From Mycolicibacter nonchromogenicus (lineage in GTDB: Bacteria; Actinomycetota; Actinomycetes; Mycobacteriales; Mycobacteriaceae): a stretch of 64,000 nucleotides of DNA. Positions within the stretch are counted from its first letter, which is position 1. Each line of letters opens with the position of its first letter. A model generated the notes under the pieces. It had not been told where the DNA came from. It saw only the letters and a list, made by a program, of their open reading frames with translations, and searched no databases. The translations under genes and the position numbers were made by a program. Positions 20,905 through 31,900 of this stretch are shown here, one piece after another. The stretch is taken from contig NZ_LQPI01000053.1 of the NCBI RefSeq assembly GCF_002101775.1, positions 62,001 to 126,000 of the forward strand, read 5' to 3'.

Positions 20905-21504
20905 GTGCAGCTGCACAAACCTGACGTGGTCGCCGCGGCGACCACCATCCTGGACGACTACGGCATCGCCGATCTGTCGATGCGCCGACTGGCGCGCGAG
21001 CTCAACGTCAGCCCCAGCGCGCTGTATTGGCATTTCGCCAACAAGCAGCAACTGCTGGGTGCGGTAGCCGATCGCGTCTTGGCCCCCGCCTGTGCCGACC
21101 CCGGGCCGGGCAGCTGGCAGTGGCGGATCCAGACCGTCGGCGAACGACTGCGCGATGCGCTGCTGTCGCACACCGACGGCGCCGAACTGGTGTCGGCCAG
21201 CATGGCGGCCGGCCAGTCCCAGGCGGCTACCGCCATCCTGGCGCTGCTGGCGGAGTCGGCAACGGCCGCGGGTGTGCATCCAGATCAGGCCGGACAGGTC
21301 GCCCGCACCGTCGTCTACTACGTCTTGGGGTTCACCGCCGACGAGCAGTCCCGCCTGCAGTGGGATGCCGCCGGGGCCGCCGAGATCACACCCGAGGCGG
21401 ACCCGAGCAGCGCCTTCGCGTTCGGGCTGGGTCTGCTGATCGACGGGCTCGCGATGCGGGCCGGGCTGGCGGTCGGCGGCCCTTCGCGGTGGCCTGCCGA
21501 CTAG
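20905..21504 (+). CDS. bioQ: TetR-family biotin regulator BioQ
   Basis: This 199-residue TetR repressor has its HTH at about 20-50 (LSMRRLARELNVSPSALYWHF) and a helical ligand-binding/dimerisation domain. It is divergent from bioB with a BioQ-type palindrome between them, as in M. smegmatis, where BioQ represses bio genes. A second copy of the same operator precedes bioF at 23873. Its GTG is leaderless by spacing. Its stop overlaps the convergent LigT-like gene by 4 bp. Confidence 0.88.
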   Translation: MQLHKPDVVAAATTILDDYGIADLSMRRLARELNVSPSALYWHFANKQQLLGAVADRVLAPACADPGPGSWQWRIQTVGERLRDALLSHTDGAELVSASMAAGQSQAATAILALLAESATAAGVHPDQAGQVARTVVYYVLGFTADEQSRLQWDAAGAAEITPEADPSSAFAFGLGLLIDGLAMRAGLAVGGPSRWPAD

Positions 21505-22004
21505 ATCGGATATTCCTTGCCCGCGTTGCCATCCCAACGCCGCAGCCCGACAAACCGACCGCTGATGTCGCCGCGCCCGGCGATGCGCTGAGCCCGGCCC
21601 AGCTGGGCCGGGCCGACCCGGCGGGCCAGCGTGGTGTGAGCCGTCCACTGGCCGGGCGAGACGTTGGGCAACGGGCCGGGCACCAGGTGCTCCGCGCACA
21701 ACCTGTACACCTGCTCGTGCAGCTCCAGCAGTGCCATGGTCGGCACCACCAGCCGTGCCAGTACCCCATGCGAACGGCCGAAGATCAGAGTCGCGCCGAG
21801 GGTGCAGTCGATCGGCAGCCGGGCAGCGATCGAGGCCAGCACGTCGTCGACCTGCGGATCGATGCGCTGGGAGACCACCAGAGTGACGTGTGGTCGGGCC
21901 GCCGGCGCCTGGCTGGGCACCCCGGCGGCGGCCAGATCAGCCCAGATCCGCCGGACCTCGGATTCGGTGTCGGCGTCGAAGACCAACTCGATCGAGTGCA
22001 CCAT
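21501..22004 (-). CDS. 2H phosphoesterase (LigT / 2'-5' RNA ligase-like)
   Basis: This 167-residue protein has two HxT motifs: HVTL at about 39-42 and HTTL at about 123-126. These are the paired catalytic signatures of the 2H phosphoesterase superfamily. Members hydrolyse 2',3'-cyclic phosphates or act on 2'-5' RNA; the real substrate is not deducible. It follows bioD with a 2-nt gap and so is the last gene of a bioF-bioD-ligT unit. A biotin role is not implied by its fold. Confidence 0.8.
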   Translation of the reverse strand: MVHSIELVFDADTESEVRRIWADLAAAGVPSQAPAARPHVTLVVSQRIDPQVDDVLASIAARLPIDCTLGATLIFGRSHGVLARLVVPTMALLELHEQVYRLCAEHLVPGPLPNVSPGQWTAHTTLARRVGPAQLGRAQRIAGRGDISGRFVGLRRWDGNAGKEYPI

Positions 22005-22006
22005 CG

Positions 22007-22687
22007 CTACCCCGCCAGGGTGCGCACCCAGTCGATGTCGAAGGCGGCGGCACTCATCACGGCGAACTCCGCCTTACCCAGCGCCGCGGCGCCGGCCGGC
22101 AGCACGGCACGTACCGGCGCCAGCCGTGCCAGCGCCCCGCGGTTGCTGGCGGCGGCCGGTCCGGGCTGCTCCGGCCAGCTGCCGATCACCAGACCGGCGC
22201 ACGAGAGACCTTGCCCGGCAAGCGATTCCAGGGTCAATGCGGTGTGGTTGAGAGTGCCCAGTTCGGCGTCGACCACCACCAGCACGGGGGCTTTGAGGTC
22301 GACGGCCAGATCACGCAGGGTGACTCCGTCGGCGCCCAGCTCAACCAGCAGGCCACCGGCGCCCTCCACCAGGGTCAGCCGTCCCGGCCGGTCGGCGGCC
22401 CGGATCGTCGCCAGCAGGTCGCTGCGGGTCGGCAGGGCCGTCCCGGCCTGCTCGGCCGCGGCCACCGGGGCCAGCGGTGCGGGGTACCGGGCGGCGCCGA
22501 AGAGTTCGCTGACCCCCGAGAGCCGCCCGACTTCGGCCAGGTCGTCGTCGCCGTCGGCGGTGCCGGTCTGAACCGGTTTGCACACCGCCACGTCTCGGCC
22601 CGCCTGTCGGGCCGCCCCGGCCAGCGCGGCGGTGGCGATCGTCTTGCCCACCCCGGTGCCGGTGCCGGTGATGAACAGCACCGTCAT
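22007..22687 (-). CDS. bioD: Dethiobiotin synthetase
   Basis: BioD closes the ureido ring of dethiobiotin from DAPA, CO2 and ATP. The 226-residue protein has the P-loop GTGTGVGKT at 8-16, CKPVQTG with the conserved Lys, and the [11 protein letters not shown]g/phosphate loop. The ATG overlaps the bioF stop (ATGA). The order bioF-bioD follows the M. tuberculosis bioA-bioF1-bioD locus. Confidence 0.96.
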   Translation of the reverse strand: MTVLFITGTGTGVGKTIATAALAGAARQAGRDVAVCKPVQTGTADGDDDLAEVGRLSGVSELFGAARYPAPLAPVAAAEQAGTALPTRSDLLATIRAADRPGRLTLVEGAGGLLVELGADGVTLRDLAVDLKAPVLVVVDAELGTLNHTALTLESLAGQGLSCAGLVIGSWPEQPGPAAASNRGALARLAPVRAVLPAGAAALGKAEFAVMSAAAFDIDWVRTLAG

Positions 22688-23841
22688 GGCGACACGGCGG
22701 GATAGTCGCCCAGCACGTCGCTGAGCACCCGTCGCGCCAGTTCCAGATCGTCGGCGGTCAGCGACGCCCGCGCGGTCAACCGCAGCCGCGAGGTGCCGGC
22801 CGGCACGGTGGGCGGGCGGAAGCAGCCCACCCGCACCCCGGCGTCCAGGCATGCGGTGGCGGCGGCCACCGCCACCTCGGCGTCTCCGAGGATGACCGAG
22901 ACCACCGCGGATTCCGGCTGGTGGCGCAGCCCGCAGACTTCGGCCAGCACGCCGGCGTGCCGCAGTACGTCGGTGGCGCGGGACGGCTCGGCAGCCAGCA
23001 CATCCAGAGCGGCCGATGCGGCGCCCAGTGCCGCAGGCGCCAGACCGGTGTCGAAGATGAACGTGCGAGCGGCGTCGATGAGGTGGTCGCGAACCTCGAC
23101 GGGACCCAGCACCGCACCGCCCTGGCTGCCCAGCGCCTTGGACAACGTCGTGGTGATCACCACGTCGGGTGCCCCGGCCAGCCCTACCTCGTGTACCAGC
23201 CCGCGGCCGCCGGCGCCGCGCACACCCAGCGCGTGGGCCTCGTCGACGAGCAGCAATGCGCCATAGCGGCGACACACCTCGTGCAGCTCGCGCAGCGGGG
23301 CCAGCGCGCCGTCGGTGCTGAACACCGACTCGGTGAGCACTACGGCCCGTTCCTCGGTCCGGCCGGCCAGTGCGGCGGCCACCGCGTCCACGTCACGGTG
23401 CCCGGTGACGACGACCCGTGCCCTCGACAGCCGGCAGCCGTCGACCAGAGATGCGTGGCAGTATGCGTCGGAGACCAGCAGTGCCCCCGGCCCGGACAGG
23501 CTGACCACGGCGCCCAGGTTGGCGGTGTAGCCCGAGGAGAACACCAGGCCCGCCGGTGCCCCGACGAAGTCGGCCAACTGCTGCTCGAACTGCTGATGCA
23601 GTTCGGTGTTGCCGGTCACCAGGCGCGATCCGCCGGCTCCGCCACCCCAGGTCTGCAGCGCCTCGACACCGCCGGCGATCACGGCCGGGTGGGTGGCCAG
23701 GCCCAGGTAGTCGTTGGACGCCAGGTCCAGTTCGGCTGCCACGACGGGCCGGGTCCGCAATGAGCGTCGCAGGCCGGCCTGCCGACGCCGCTGCTCCACT
23801 TCGGCCAGCCAGGCCAGTGGCGAGACATCGGTGCGGGTCAC
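22684..23841 (-). CDS. bioF: 8-amino-7-oxononanoate synthase
   Basis: BioF is a PLP alpha-oxoamine synthase that condenses pimeloyl thioester with alanine. The 385-residue protein has the Schiff-base Lys235 in [13 protein letters not shown], the VDEAHALG motif at about 199-206, and [11 protein letters not shown] at the N-terminus. The GTG at 23841 is preceded by GGGAGC and lies 31 nt after a BioQ operator. It therefore has its own regulated promoter, separate from bioA. A longer upstream frame merges with bioA sequence in another frame and is not coding. Confidence 0.95.
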   Translation of the reverse strand: MTRTDVSPLAWLAEVEQRRRQAGLRRSLRTRPVVAAELDLASNDYLGLATHPAVIAGGVEALQTWGGGAGGSRLVTGNTELHQQFEQQLADFVGAPAGLVFSSGYTANLGAVVSLSGPGALLVSDAYCHASLVDGCRLSRARVVVTGHRDVDAVAAALAGRTEERAVVLTESVFSTDGALAPLRELHEVCRRYGALLLVDEAHALGVRGAGGRGLVHEVGLAGAPDVVITTTLSKALGSQGGAVLGPVEVRDHLIDAARTFIFDTGLAPAALGAASAALDVLAAEPSRATDVLRHAGVLAEVCGLRHQPESAVVSVILGDAEVAVAAATACLDAGVRVGCFRPPTVPAGTSRLRLTARASLTADDLELARRVLSDVLGDYPAVSP

Positions 23842-23872
23842 GCGGCGCTCCCTGTGCGGTCTTGAGACGACT

Positions 23873-23885
23873 TGAACACCGTTCA
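23873..23885. promoter_or_regulatory. BioQ operator upstream of bioF, overlapping the bioA stop
   Basis: TGAACACCGTTCA is the same TGAAC-N3-GTTCA palindrome as at bioB. On the minus strand TAACCT (23890-23885) abuts it exactly as at the bioB promoter, giving a regulated bioFD promoter. Its last three bases are the bioA stop codon, so bioA can read through into bioF while bioF keeps a separate BioQ-controlled start. Confidence 0.85.
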
Positions 23886-25175
23886 GGTTAAGGCATGCAC
23901 GGCGCCCACCATCGCGCTGCCGATCTTGGCGATCTCCTCGGGGGTGCACACGTAGGGCGGCATCGCGTAGATCAGGTTGCGGAACGGGCGCAGCCACACG
24001 CCGCCGGCCAGCGCGGCGTGCGTGGCGACGGCCAGGTCCACCGGCTCGTGGCACTCGATGACTCCGATGGCCCCGCAGATCCGGACATCGGCGACTCCGG
24101 GCAGGTCGCGGGCGGGTTGCAGGGCGGTGGTCAACCCGGCTTCGATCGCGCCGACCATCGCGCGCCAGTCCTGGCGCAACAACAGCTCCGTGCTGGCGAC
24201 CGAGACCGCGCAGGCCAGGGGGTTCGCCATGAACGTCGGCCCGTGCATCAGTGCGCCCGCCTCGCCGGCGCTGATCGTGTGCGCGATCTCGGTGCTGCAC
24301 AGGGTGGCGGCCAGGCTGAGGTAACCGCCGGTCATGGCCTTGCCGACACACATGATGTCGGGGCTAACGCCGATGTGGTCGGCGGCGAACAGCTCACCGG
24401 TGCGGCCGAAGCCGGTGGCGATCTCGTCGAAGATCAGCAGCACGCCGTGGCGGGTGCAGGCATCGCGCAGGTCGGTCAGGTAGCGCGGGTCGTGAAACCG
24501 CATACCGCCGGCGCCCTGTACCACCGGTTCCACGACCACGGCCGCCACCTCATCGCGGTGGCGCTCCAGCTGCTCCTCGAACGCGGCGCTGTAGGCCGGG
24601 TCGTAGTCGCGCGGCACCTGCGGGGCGAACAGCTGGGCCGCCAAAACGTCGCGCCACAGCGAGTGCATGCCGCCCTCGGGGTCGCAGATGCTCATCGGGG
24701 TGAAGGTGTCGCCGTGGTAGCCGCCGCGCCACGTCATCAAGCGGTGTTTGGCGCCGCGGCCGCGGGCGCGCCAGTACTGCAGCGCCATCTTGACCGCGAC
24801 CTCCACCGACACCGACCCCGAGTCGGAGAAGAACACGGTGTCCAGCCCGGCCGGGGTGATCTCCACCAGCAGCTGGGCCAGCCGTGCGGCGGGTTCGTGG
24901 GTCAGGCCGCCGAACATGACGTGGCTCATGGTGCCCAGTTGTGCGGTGAGGGCGGCGTCCAGTTCGGGGTGGCCGTGACCGTGGATCGCCGTCCACCAGG
25001 AGCTCATCGCGTCGAGCACGTCGACCGGTCGGTCGCCGAGGGACAGTGTCAGGTAGGCGCCCCGGGCGGACAGCGCCACCGTCGGCGCAGGAGATTCGGC
25101 GCCGATCGTGCTGTACGGGTGCCACACGTGTGCGGCGTCGATCGCGCTGATCTGGTCGGGAGTCAACGCGGGCAT
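23883..25175 (-). CDS. bioA: Adenosylmethionine-8-amino-7-oxononanoate aminotransferase
   Basis: BioA is the SAM-dependent PLP aminotransferase that makes DAPA. The 430-residue protein has K279 in CVGKAMTGG, the [11 protein letters not shown] segment at about 250-260, and the substrate-site [16 protein letters not shown]. The ATG at 25175 fits homologues ([10 protein letters not shown]) and has a TACTGT hexamer 8 nt upstream. A GTG at 25217 is the longer alternative. No BioQ palindrome is visible upstream, unlike bioB and bioF, so bioA may be constitutive. Confidence 0.95.
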   Translation of the reverse strand: MPALTPDQISAIDAAHVWHPYSTIGAESPAPTVALSARGAYLTLSLGDRPVDVLDAMSSWWTAIHGHGHPELDAALTAQLGTMSHVMFGGLTHEPAARLAQLLVEITPAGLDTVFFSDSGSVSVEVAVKMALQYWRARGRGAKHRLMTWRGGYHGDTFTPMSICDPEGGMHSLWRDVLAAQLFAPQVPRDYDPAYSAAFEEQLERHRDEVAAVVVEPVVQGAGGMRFHDPRYLTDLRDACTRHGVLLIFDEIATGFGRTGELFAADHIGVSPDIMCVGKAMTGGYLSLAATLCSTEIAHTISAGEAGALMHGPTFMANPLACAVSVASTELLLRQDWRAMVGAIEAGLTTALQPARDLPGVADVRICGAIGVIECHEPVDLAVATHAALAGGVWLRPFRNLIYAMPPYVCTPEEIAKIGSAMVGAVHALT

Positions 25176-25183
25176 GCCTGACG

Positions 25184-25189
25184 ACAGTA
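25184..25189 (-). promoter_or_regulatory. Predicted -10 box of bioA
   Basis: On the minus strand TACTGT ends 8 nt before the ATG at 25175, giving a leaderless or nearly leaderless mRNA. There is no BioQ-type palindrome around it. Confidence 0.4.
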
Positions 25190-25274
25190 GTGGTCGGCGG
25201 CGTAACCGTTGGGTCACAGGTTGTGCAATTTCTCTTCCGCGGCGGTTGGCGGCCGGTAAACGCCGGTAGTCTCT

Positions 25275-25288
25275 GTGACAGAAGTGAC
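25275..25288. promoter_or_regulatory. Candidate MtrA box upstream of ripD
   Basis: GTGACAGAAGTGAC reads, on the minus strand, as GTCAC-N4-GTCAC. This is the 9-bp direct-repeat pattern described for the response regulator MtrA, which controls cell-wall hydrolase genes. A TAGTCT -10 candidate lies at 25267-25272, so the box would sit on the transcription start. This is inference from motif and gene type. Confidence 0.4.
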
Positions 25289-25330
25289 GAGTGATGCTGC
25301 CGTGAATATCGGCCGAAAGGGGTTGTTCTG

Positions 25331-25966
25331 ATGAAACGCGTCTGCGTTACCGCGATCGCATTGGCGGCGGCCCTGGCCCCGGCGCTGAATGCCGCACCTG
25401 CCTTCGCCGACCCGCTGGCACAGACCGGCCAGAACCAGCTCATCGAGCGCGTGATCGCACGCGCGCTGTCCCAGCGCGGCGTGCCGTTCGTCTACGGCGG
25501 CGGCGACGTCAACGGGCCCACCAACAGTGCGCGGGCCCGGGCGGCCACCACCCGCAGCTCGCTGAGCGACATCGGCCGCGCCGGACTCCCCGGCACCCCC
25601 AGCAGCCCGTTGCTGCCGGGCAGCGCCACCCCGGGTCTGCCTGGCACCTCGCTGCTGCCCACCGATGACTTCGCCGACACCACCACCGTCGGTTTCGACG
25701 CATCCGGCCTGATCCAGTACGCATTCGCCGGCGCCGGGATCAGGATGCCGCGCACCTCCGGCGAGCAGTGCAGCGTTGGCCAGAAGGTCCCGCCCGCCCA
25801 GGCTCGCCCCGGCGATCTGCTGTGCTACGGCCCCGGTGGAAGCCAGAGCGTCGCGCTCTACCTCGGCAACAACCAGATGATCGAGGGCACCAGTCCCGCG
25901 GTCACGGTGTCGCCCGCTCGCACCACCAACATGGTGCCGTATCTGACCCGCGTGCTGCCCTCCTGA
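25331..25966 (+). CDS. ripD: Exported NlpC/P60-fold peptidoglycan-binding protein, catalytically inactive
   Basis: This 211-residue exported protein has a signal peptide ending AFA-DP at about residue 26. An NlpC/P60 domain follows, interrupted by a Gly/Pro/Ser-rich insertion at about 62-118. The catalytic Cys of FDCSG is Ala124 here ([10 protein letters not shown]), and the usual His before V-x-L-Y-L-G is Ser173. It therefore cannot act as an endopeptidase. This matches RipD (Rv1566c), a non-catalytic peptidoglycan binder. The AAAGGGG before ATG supports the start. The neighbour is an OafA-type acyltransferase, as in M. tuberculosis. Confidence 0.9.
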   Translation: MKRVCVTAIALAAALAPALNAAPAFADPLAQTGQNQLIERVIARALSQRGVPFVYGGGDVNGPTNSARARAATTRSSLSDIGRAGLPGTPSSPLLPGSATPGLPGTSLLPTDDFADTTTVGFDASGLIQYAFAGAGIRMPRTSGEQCSVGQKVPPAQARPGDLLCYGPGGSQSVALYLGNNQMIEGTSPAVTVSPARTTNMVPYLTRVLPS

Positions 25967-26022
25967 ACCGACTCGGAGGGACATCACAGTGCTTGAGAAT
26001 GCGATTTTGCCAGGCTGTTAGG

Positions 26023-26028
26023 TAGATT
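26023..26028 (+). promoter_or_regulatory. Predicted -10 box of the acyltransferase gene
   Basis: TAGATT lies 11 nt before the ATG at 26040, giving a leader of only a few bases. There is no ribosome-binding site, so initiation would be leaderless-like. Confidence 0.4.
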
Positions 26029-26039
26029 GTCGGGCGATC

Positions 26040-28250
26040 ATGATTGCCCTGTCCCCGCCCCGACCGGCAACAACACCTGTTGCGGAATCCGCATCCGGAT
26101 CGGTTTCGACCCCAGCGTCGGCCGCCATGATGGGCACCCGCAAGGCGGGCTTCTACCGCCACGACCTCGACGGATTGCGTGGCGTGGCCATCGCGTTGGT
26201 GGCGGTGTTCCATGTTTGGTTCGGACGGGTCTCCGGCGGTGTCGACGTCTTCCTGACGCTCTCGGGTTTCTTCTTCGGCGGCAAGCTGCTGCGGGTCGCA
26301 CTCAACCCGACCTCGTCGCTGTCACCGGTCCCCGACTTGGTCCGGCTGGTCCGCCGCCTGCTGCCTGCCCTGGTGGTGGTGCTGGCCGGCTGCGCGCTGC
26401 TGACCATCTGGATCCAGCCGCAGACCCGCTGGGAGACCTACGCCGATCAGAGCCTGGCCAGCCTCGGTTATTACCAGAACTGGGAACTGGCCCGCAGCGC
26501 CGCCGACTATCTGCAGGCCGGTGAGGCGGTCAGCCCCCTGCAGCACATCTGGTCGATGTCGGTGCAGGGCCAGTTCTACCTGAGCTTCCTCCTGCTGGTG
26601 TTCGGCTTCGCCTACCTGTTCCGGCGGGCGCTGGGCCGGCACCTGCGGGCCGCCTTCATCGTGCTGCTGACGGCGCTGACGGTGGCCTCCTTCTGGTATG
26701 CGATCGACTTGCACCAGACCAACCAGTCGCTGGCCTATTACAACAGCTTCGCCCGGGCCTGGGAGCTGTTGGTCGGCGCGCTGATCGGCGCGCTGGTCCC
26801 CTATATCCGCTGGCCCATGTGGCTGCGCACCGTGGTGGCCACGGTGGCACTGGCGGCGATCCTGAGCTGCGGGGCGCTGATCGAGGGCGTGCGGGAGTTC
26901 CCCGGACCGTGGGCGCTGGTGCCGGTGGGTGCCACGGTGGCGTTCATCCTGGCCGGGGCCAACCGGCAGGCGCGCCCGAGTACCAGCGCCGGCCTGCCCT
27001 GGCCCAACCGGTGGCTGGCGGCGGCACCGCTGGTGACGCTCGGCTCGATGGCCTACTCGCTGTACCTGTGGCATTGGCCGCTGCTGATCTTCTGGCTGTC
27101 CTACAGCGGGAATCGGGATGCCGGCCTGCTGGACGGGGCGGTGATCCTGCTGATCTCCACGGGGTTGGCCTACCTGACCATGCGGTTCGTCGAGGATCCG
27201 CTGCGCTCGCGCAAACCGGCCGCCGCCGCCTCGGCGCCGGTGGTGCGGCCGCGGTGGCGCAAACCCGCCGCCGGCTGGTGGCGCCGCCCGACGTCGGTCC
27301 TGGGCTCGACCGTGGTGCTGCTCGGCGTCGCCCTGACGGCGACGTCGTTCTCCTGGCGCGAGCACGTCACCGTGCAGCGCGCCAGCGGTACCGAACTGGT
27401 CAAGCTCAGCAAGGACGACTACCCCGGGGCCCGTGCGCTGCTGAAGCACCGCCGGGTGCCCAAGTTGCGGATGCGCCCCACCATCCTGGAGGCCAAGAAA
27501 GATCTGCCGCGCTCCACCCGGGAGGGCTGCATCAGCACCTTTACCAATCCGGCGCTGATCAACTGCACCTACGGCGACCCGGAGGCCACCCGGACCGTGG
27601 CGCTGGCCGGCGGATCGCACGCCGAGCACTGGCTTCCCGCACTGGACATCCTCGGCCAGCGGCACCACTTCAAGGTGGTCACCTATCTCAAGATGGGCTG
27701 CCCGTTGTCCACCGAGAAGGTGCCGCTGATCATGGGCAGCAACGCCCCCTACCCGCAGTGCTACGAATGGGTGGGCAAGACGATGAAACAGCTGATCGCC
27801 GACCGCCCGGACTTCGTATTCACCACCGCCACCCGTCCGTGGAACATCAAGCCCGGCGACGTGATGCCCGGAACCTACATCGGAATCTGGAAAGAGCTGT
27901 CGGACAACCACATTCCCATCCTGGGTATCCGAGACACCCCGTGGCTGTTGCACGACGGCATCCCCTACCAGCCGGCGGACTGCCTGGCGTCGGGCGGCGA
28001 CGCGGATTCGTGCGGCGTCAAGCGATCCGAGGTGCTCGTCGATCGTAACCCCACCCTGGAGTTCGTCGACCGATTCCCGCTGCTCAAGCCGCTGGACCTC
28101 TCCGACGCCGTCTGTGACAAGGAGATCTGTCGGGCGGTCGAGGGGAATGTGCTGATCTATCACGACTCTCATCACCTGTCGGCGACCTATGCGCGCACCA
28201 TGGCCGGAGAACTCGGCCGCCAGATGGGTGCGGCCACCGGCTGGTGGTGA
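26040..28250 (+). CDS. OafA-type membrane acyltransferase with C-terminal SGNH domain
   Basis: This 736-residue protein combines an acyltransferase-3 membrane domain (about 35-400, roughly ten helices) with an extracytoplasmic SGNH-like domain (about 440-736). The signature YRHDLDGLRGVAIALVAVFH places the essential His at 58. The SGNH half has LAGGSHAEHW near 520-530 and a C-terminal DSHHLS, which supplies the Asp-His pair. Such proteins O-acylate cell-surface polysaccharide or glycolipid. The substrate here is unknown. It is the counterpart of Rv1565c, between ripD and glgX. Confidence 0.88.
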   Translation: MIALSPPRPATTPVAESASGSVSTPASAAMMGTRKAGFYRHDLDGLRGVAIALVAVFHVWFGRVSGGVDVFLTLSGFFFGGKLLRVALNPTSSLSPVPDLVRLVRRLLPALVVVLAGCALLTIWIQPQTRWETYADQSLASLGYYQNWELARSAADYLQAGEAVSPLQHIWSMSVQGQFYLSFLLLVFGFAYLFRRALGRHLRAAFIVLLTALTVASFWYAIDLHQTNQSLAYYNSFARAWELLVGALIGALVPYIRWPMWLRTVVATVALAAILSCGALIEGVREFPGPWALVPVGATVAFILAGANRQARPSTSAGLPWPNRWLAAAPLVTLGSMAYSLYLWHWPLLIFWLSYSGNRDAGLLDGAVILLISTGLAYLTMRFVEDPLRSRKPAAAASAPVVRPRWRKPAAGWWRRPTSVLGSTVVLLGVALTATSFSWREHVTVQRASGTELVKLSKDDYPGARALLKHRRVPKLRMRPTILEAKKDLPRSTREGCISTFTNPALINCTYGDPEATRTVALAGGSHAEHWLPALDILGQRHHFKVVTYLKMGCPLSTEKVPLIMGSNAPYPQCYEWVGKTMKQLIADRPDFVFTTATRPWNIKPGDVMPGTYIGIWKELSDNHIPILGIRDTPWLLHDGIPYQPADCLASGGDADSCGVKRSEVLVDRNPTLEFVDRFPLLKPLDLSDAVCDKEICRAVEGNVLIYHDSHHLSATYARTMAGELGRQMGAATGWW

Positions 28251-28288
28251 CCCCGGACACGCGCGGCGGCGGACGCCGAAAAAGCCGA

Positions 28289-28294
28289 TAAGGT
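28289..28294 (+). promoter_or_regulatory. Predicted -10 box of glgX (leaderless)
   Basis: TAAGGT ends 6 nt before the GTG at 28301, with no Shine-Dalgarno sequence. This supports a leaderless mRNA and the GTG start. Confidence 0.5.
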
Positions 28295-28300
28295 CAAGCG

Positions 28301-30469
<2,169 letters not shown>

Positions 30470-30470
30470 G

Positions 30471-31844
30471 CTAGGAGGCACGGCGCCCGAAGTAGCGGAT
30501 GCCGGCGAGTTGTGGGATGCGGTAGGGGCTGCGGATGCGACGTGTCGCCCGGCCGCGGCCGCGCAGGTGATAGCGGCTGAGTTCGCGCCGCACCGACGGC
30601 GCCAGCAGCGGTCCCAACACCGCGCCGGCACCCAGCGCCAGCGCCAGCCCCACCGCCATCCCAAGTGAACCGCCCGCGTTGGGCTGGCCGTTGACCAGTT
30701 GCACGAAGCCCCGGAACAGGGTCAGCCCCGGAACCAGCGGAATGATGCCGGCCATGATGATCACCAGCGGCGTGACCCGCAGCCGGGGCGCCAGCAGGGT
30801 GCCGACCAGACCGGTCGCCGCGGCGGCCGCGAAGGAACTCACGATCGGGTTGGCCTGCACCTGTTGCAGCCCGAAGAACAGCAGGGCGGCGGTCGCCCCG
30901 GCCAAGGCGGCGGCCAGGGCGGCCTTGAGCTGCGCATAGCCCGCAATCGCAGCGGCGGCGGCACCGAGTGCGCCGGCCAGTAAGTACACCGGCACGCTCA
31001 GCGCCGCGACCGGCATCTCGGGGCTCACCCGAACATGCAATCCGAACGCTCCGCCGATCTGCACCGCGATCGAGACGCCGACCAGGATGCCGACCGACAG
31101 CAGCAGGATGTCCATAGCGCGCGAGACGGCGGTGAGTTGGTAACCGGTGATGGCGTCCTGCACCGAGCCGACCATGGCCAGCCCGGACAACAGCACCACG
31201 ATGTTGGCGGCCACCACCGGTGAAACCGATGTCCCGGCGGGCAGCCAGCCAACCGCGTGCAGACCGATCGCGACCGCGGTGGCCACCGCAGCGGCGACGA
31301 CCTGTTGAAACAGCAGCGGCAGGTGCCAACCGTTGAGCACGCGGCCGATCCGGTCGATCAGCGCGGTGGTGACCGCCGAAATCAGCGCGACCAGCGGCCC
31401 GGCGCCGATCAGGACAGCGAAGCTGCCGGCCATCACGGCCCAGCCGATCGTGGCGACCCAGCGAGGATAGGGATGGGCGGACCGGTTCACGATGTCCAGC
31501 TGCTGTTGCACCCACTCCGGATCGGGCGTGCTGTTCACCACCTGCTCGGCGAGATCGGTGGCCAGCTGCAGGCGCGTGTAATCCAGCGAGCGCGACTGCA
31601 CCAGATACATCGCAGTGACCGGGGCGCCCGGCACCCCACGCGGAACCGACACCCGGATCGAGTTCCCGGTGATGTCCACCTGGGTCTGGGGCAGCCCGTA
31701 GGCGGTGGCGACGGCGAGCATGCTCGAGGCGACGTCCGCGGTTCCTGCCTGTGAGCCCAGCAGCAGCTGCCCGAATCGCAGGGCGATATCGAGAACCCGA
31801 CGGACGTCGGTCTCATCCAAGCGCGTTGTCTCCGAGGACGCCAT
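30471..31844 (-). CDS. Threonine/serine exporter (ThrE/DUF1212-DUF3815 type)
   Basis: This 457-residue inner-membrane protein has an N-terminal cytoplasmic region (about 1-135) typical of ThrE: FGQLLLGSQAGTADVASSM, then ITGNSIRVSVPRG. About ten hydrophobic helices follow and the tail is very basic. ThrE of Corynebacterium exports L-threonine and L-serine. It follows ilvA on the same strand with 56 bp between them, so a threonine-handling pair is plausible. The ATG at 31844 is preferred over the GTG one codon earlier. Such a gene is not at this position in M. tuberculosis. Confidence 0.85.
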   Translation of the reverse strand: MASSETTRLDETDVRRVLDIALRFGQLLLGSQAGTADVASSMLAVATAYGLPQTQVDITGNSIRVSVPRGVPGAPVTAMYLVQSRSLDYTRLQLATDLAEQVVNSTPDPEWVQQQLDIVNRSAHPYPRWVATIGWAVMAGSFAVLIGAGPLVALISAVTTALIDRIGRVLNGWHLPLLFQQVVAAAVATAVAIGLHAVGWLPAGTSVSPVVAANIVVLLSGLAMVGSVQDAITGYQLTAVSRAMDILLLSVGILVGVSIAVQIGGAFGLHVRVSPEMPVAALSVPVYLLAGALGAAAAAIAGYAQLKAALAAALAGATAALLFFGLQQVQANPIVSSFAAAAATGLVGTLLAPRLRVTPLVIIMAGIIPLVPGLTLFRGFVQLVNGQPNAGGSLGMAVGLALALGAGAVLGPLLAPSVRRELSRYHLRGRGRATRRIRSPYRIPQLAGIRYFGRRAS

Positions 31845-31900
31845 CACGGTCGACTACCCGTTCGGCGCGCGAAGCTCACCCGCTGCGGCGGATCCCGGCG

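Noticed and set aside
22684..24351. Apparent 555-residue fusion upstream of bioF
   Set aside because: The extra N-terminal part is bioA read in another frame. A ribosome-binding site and operator support the bioF GTG at 23841.
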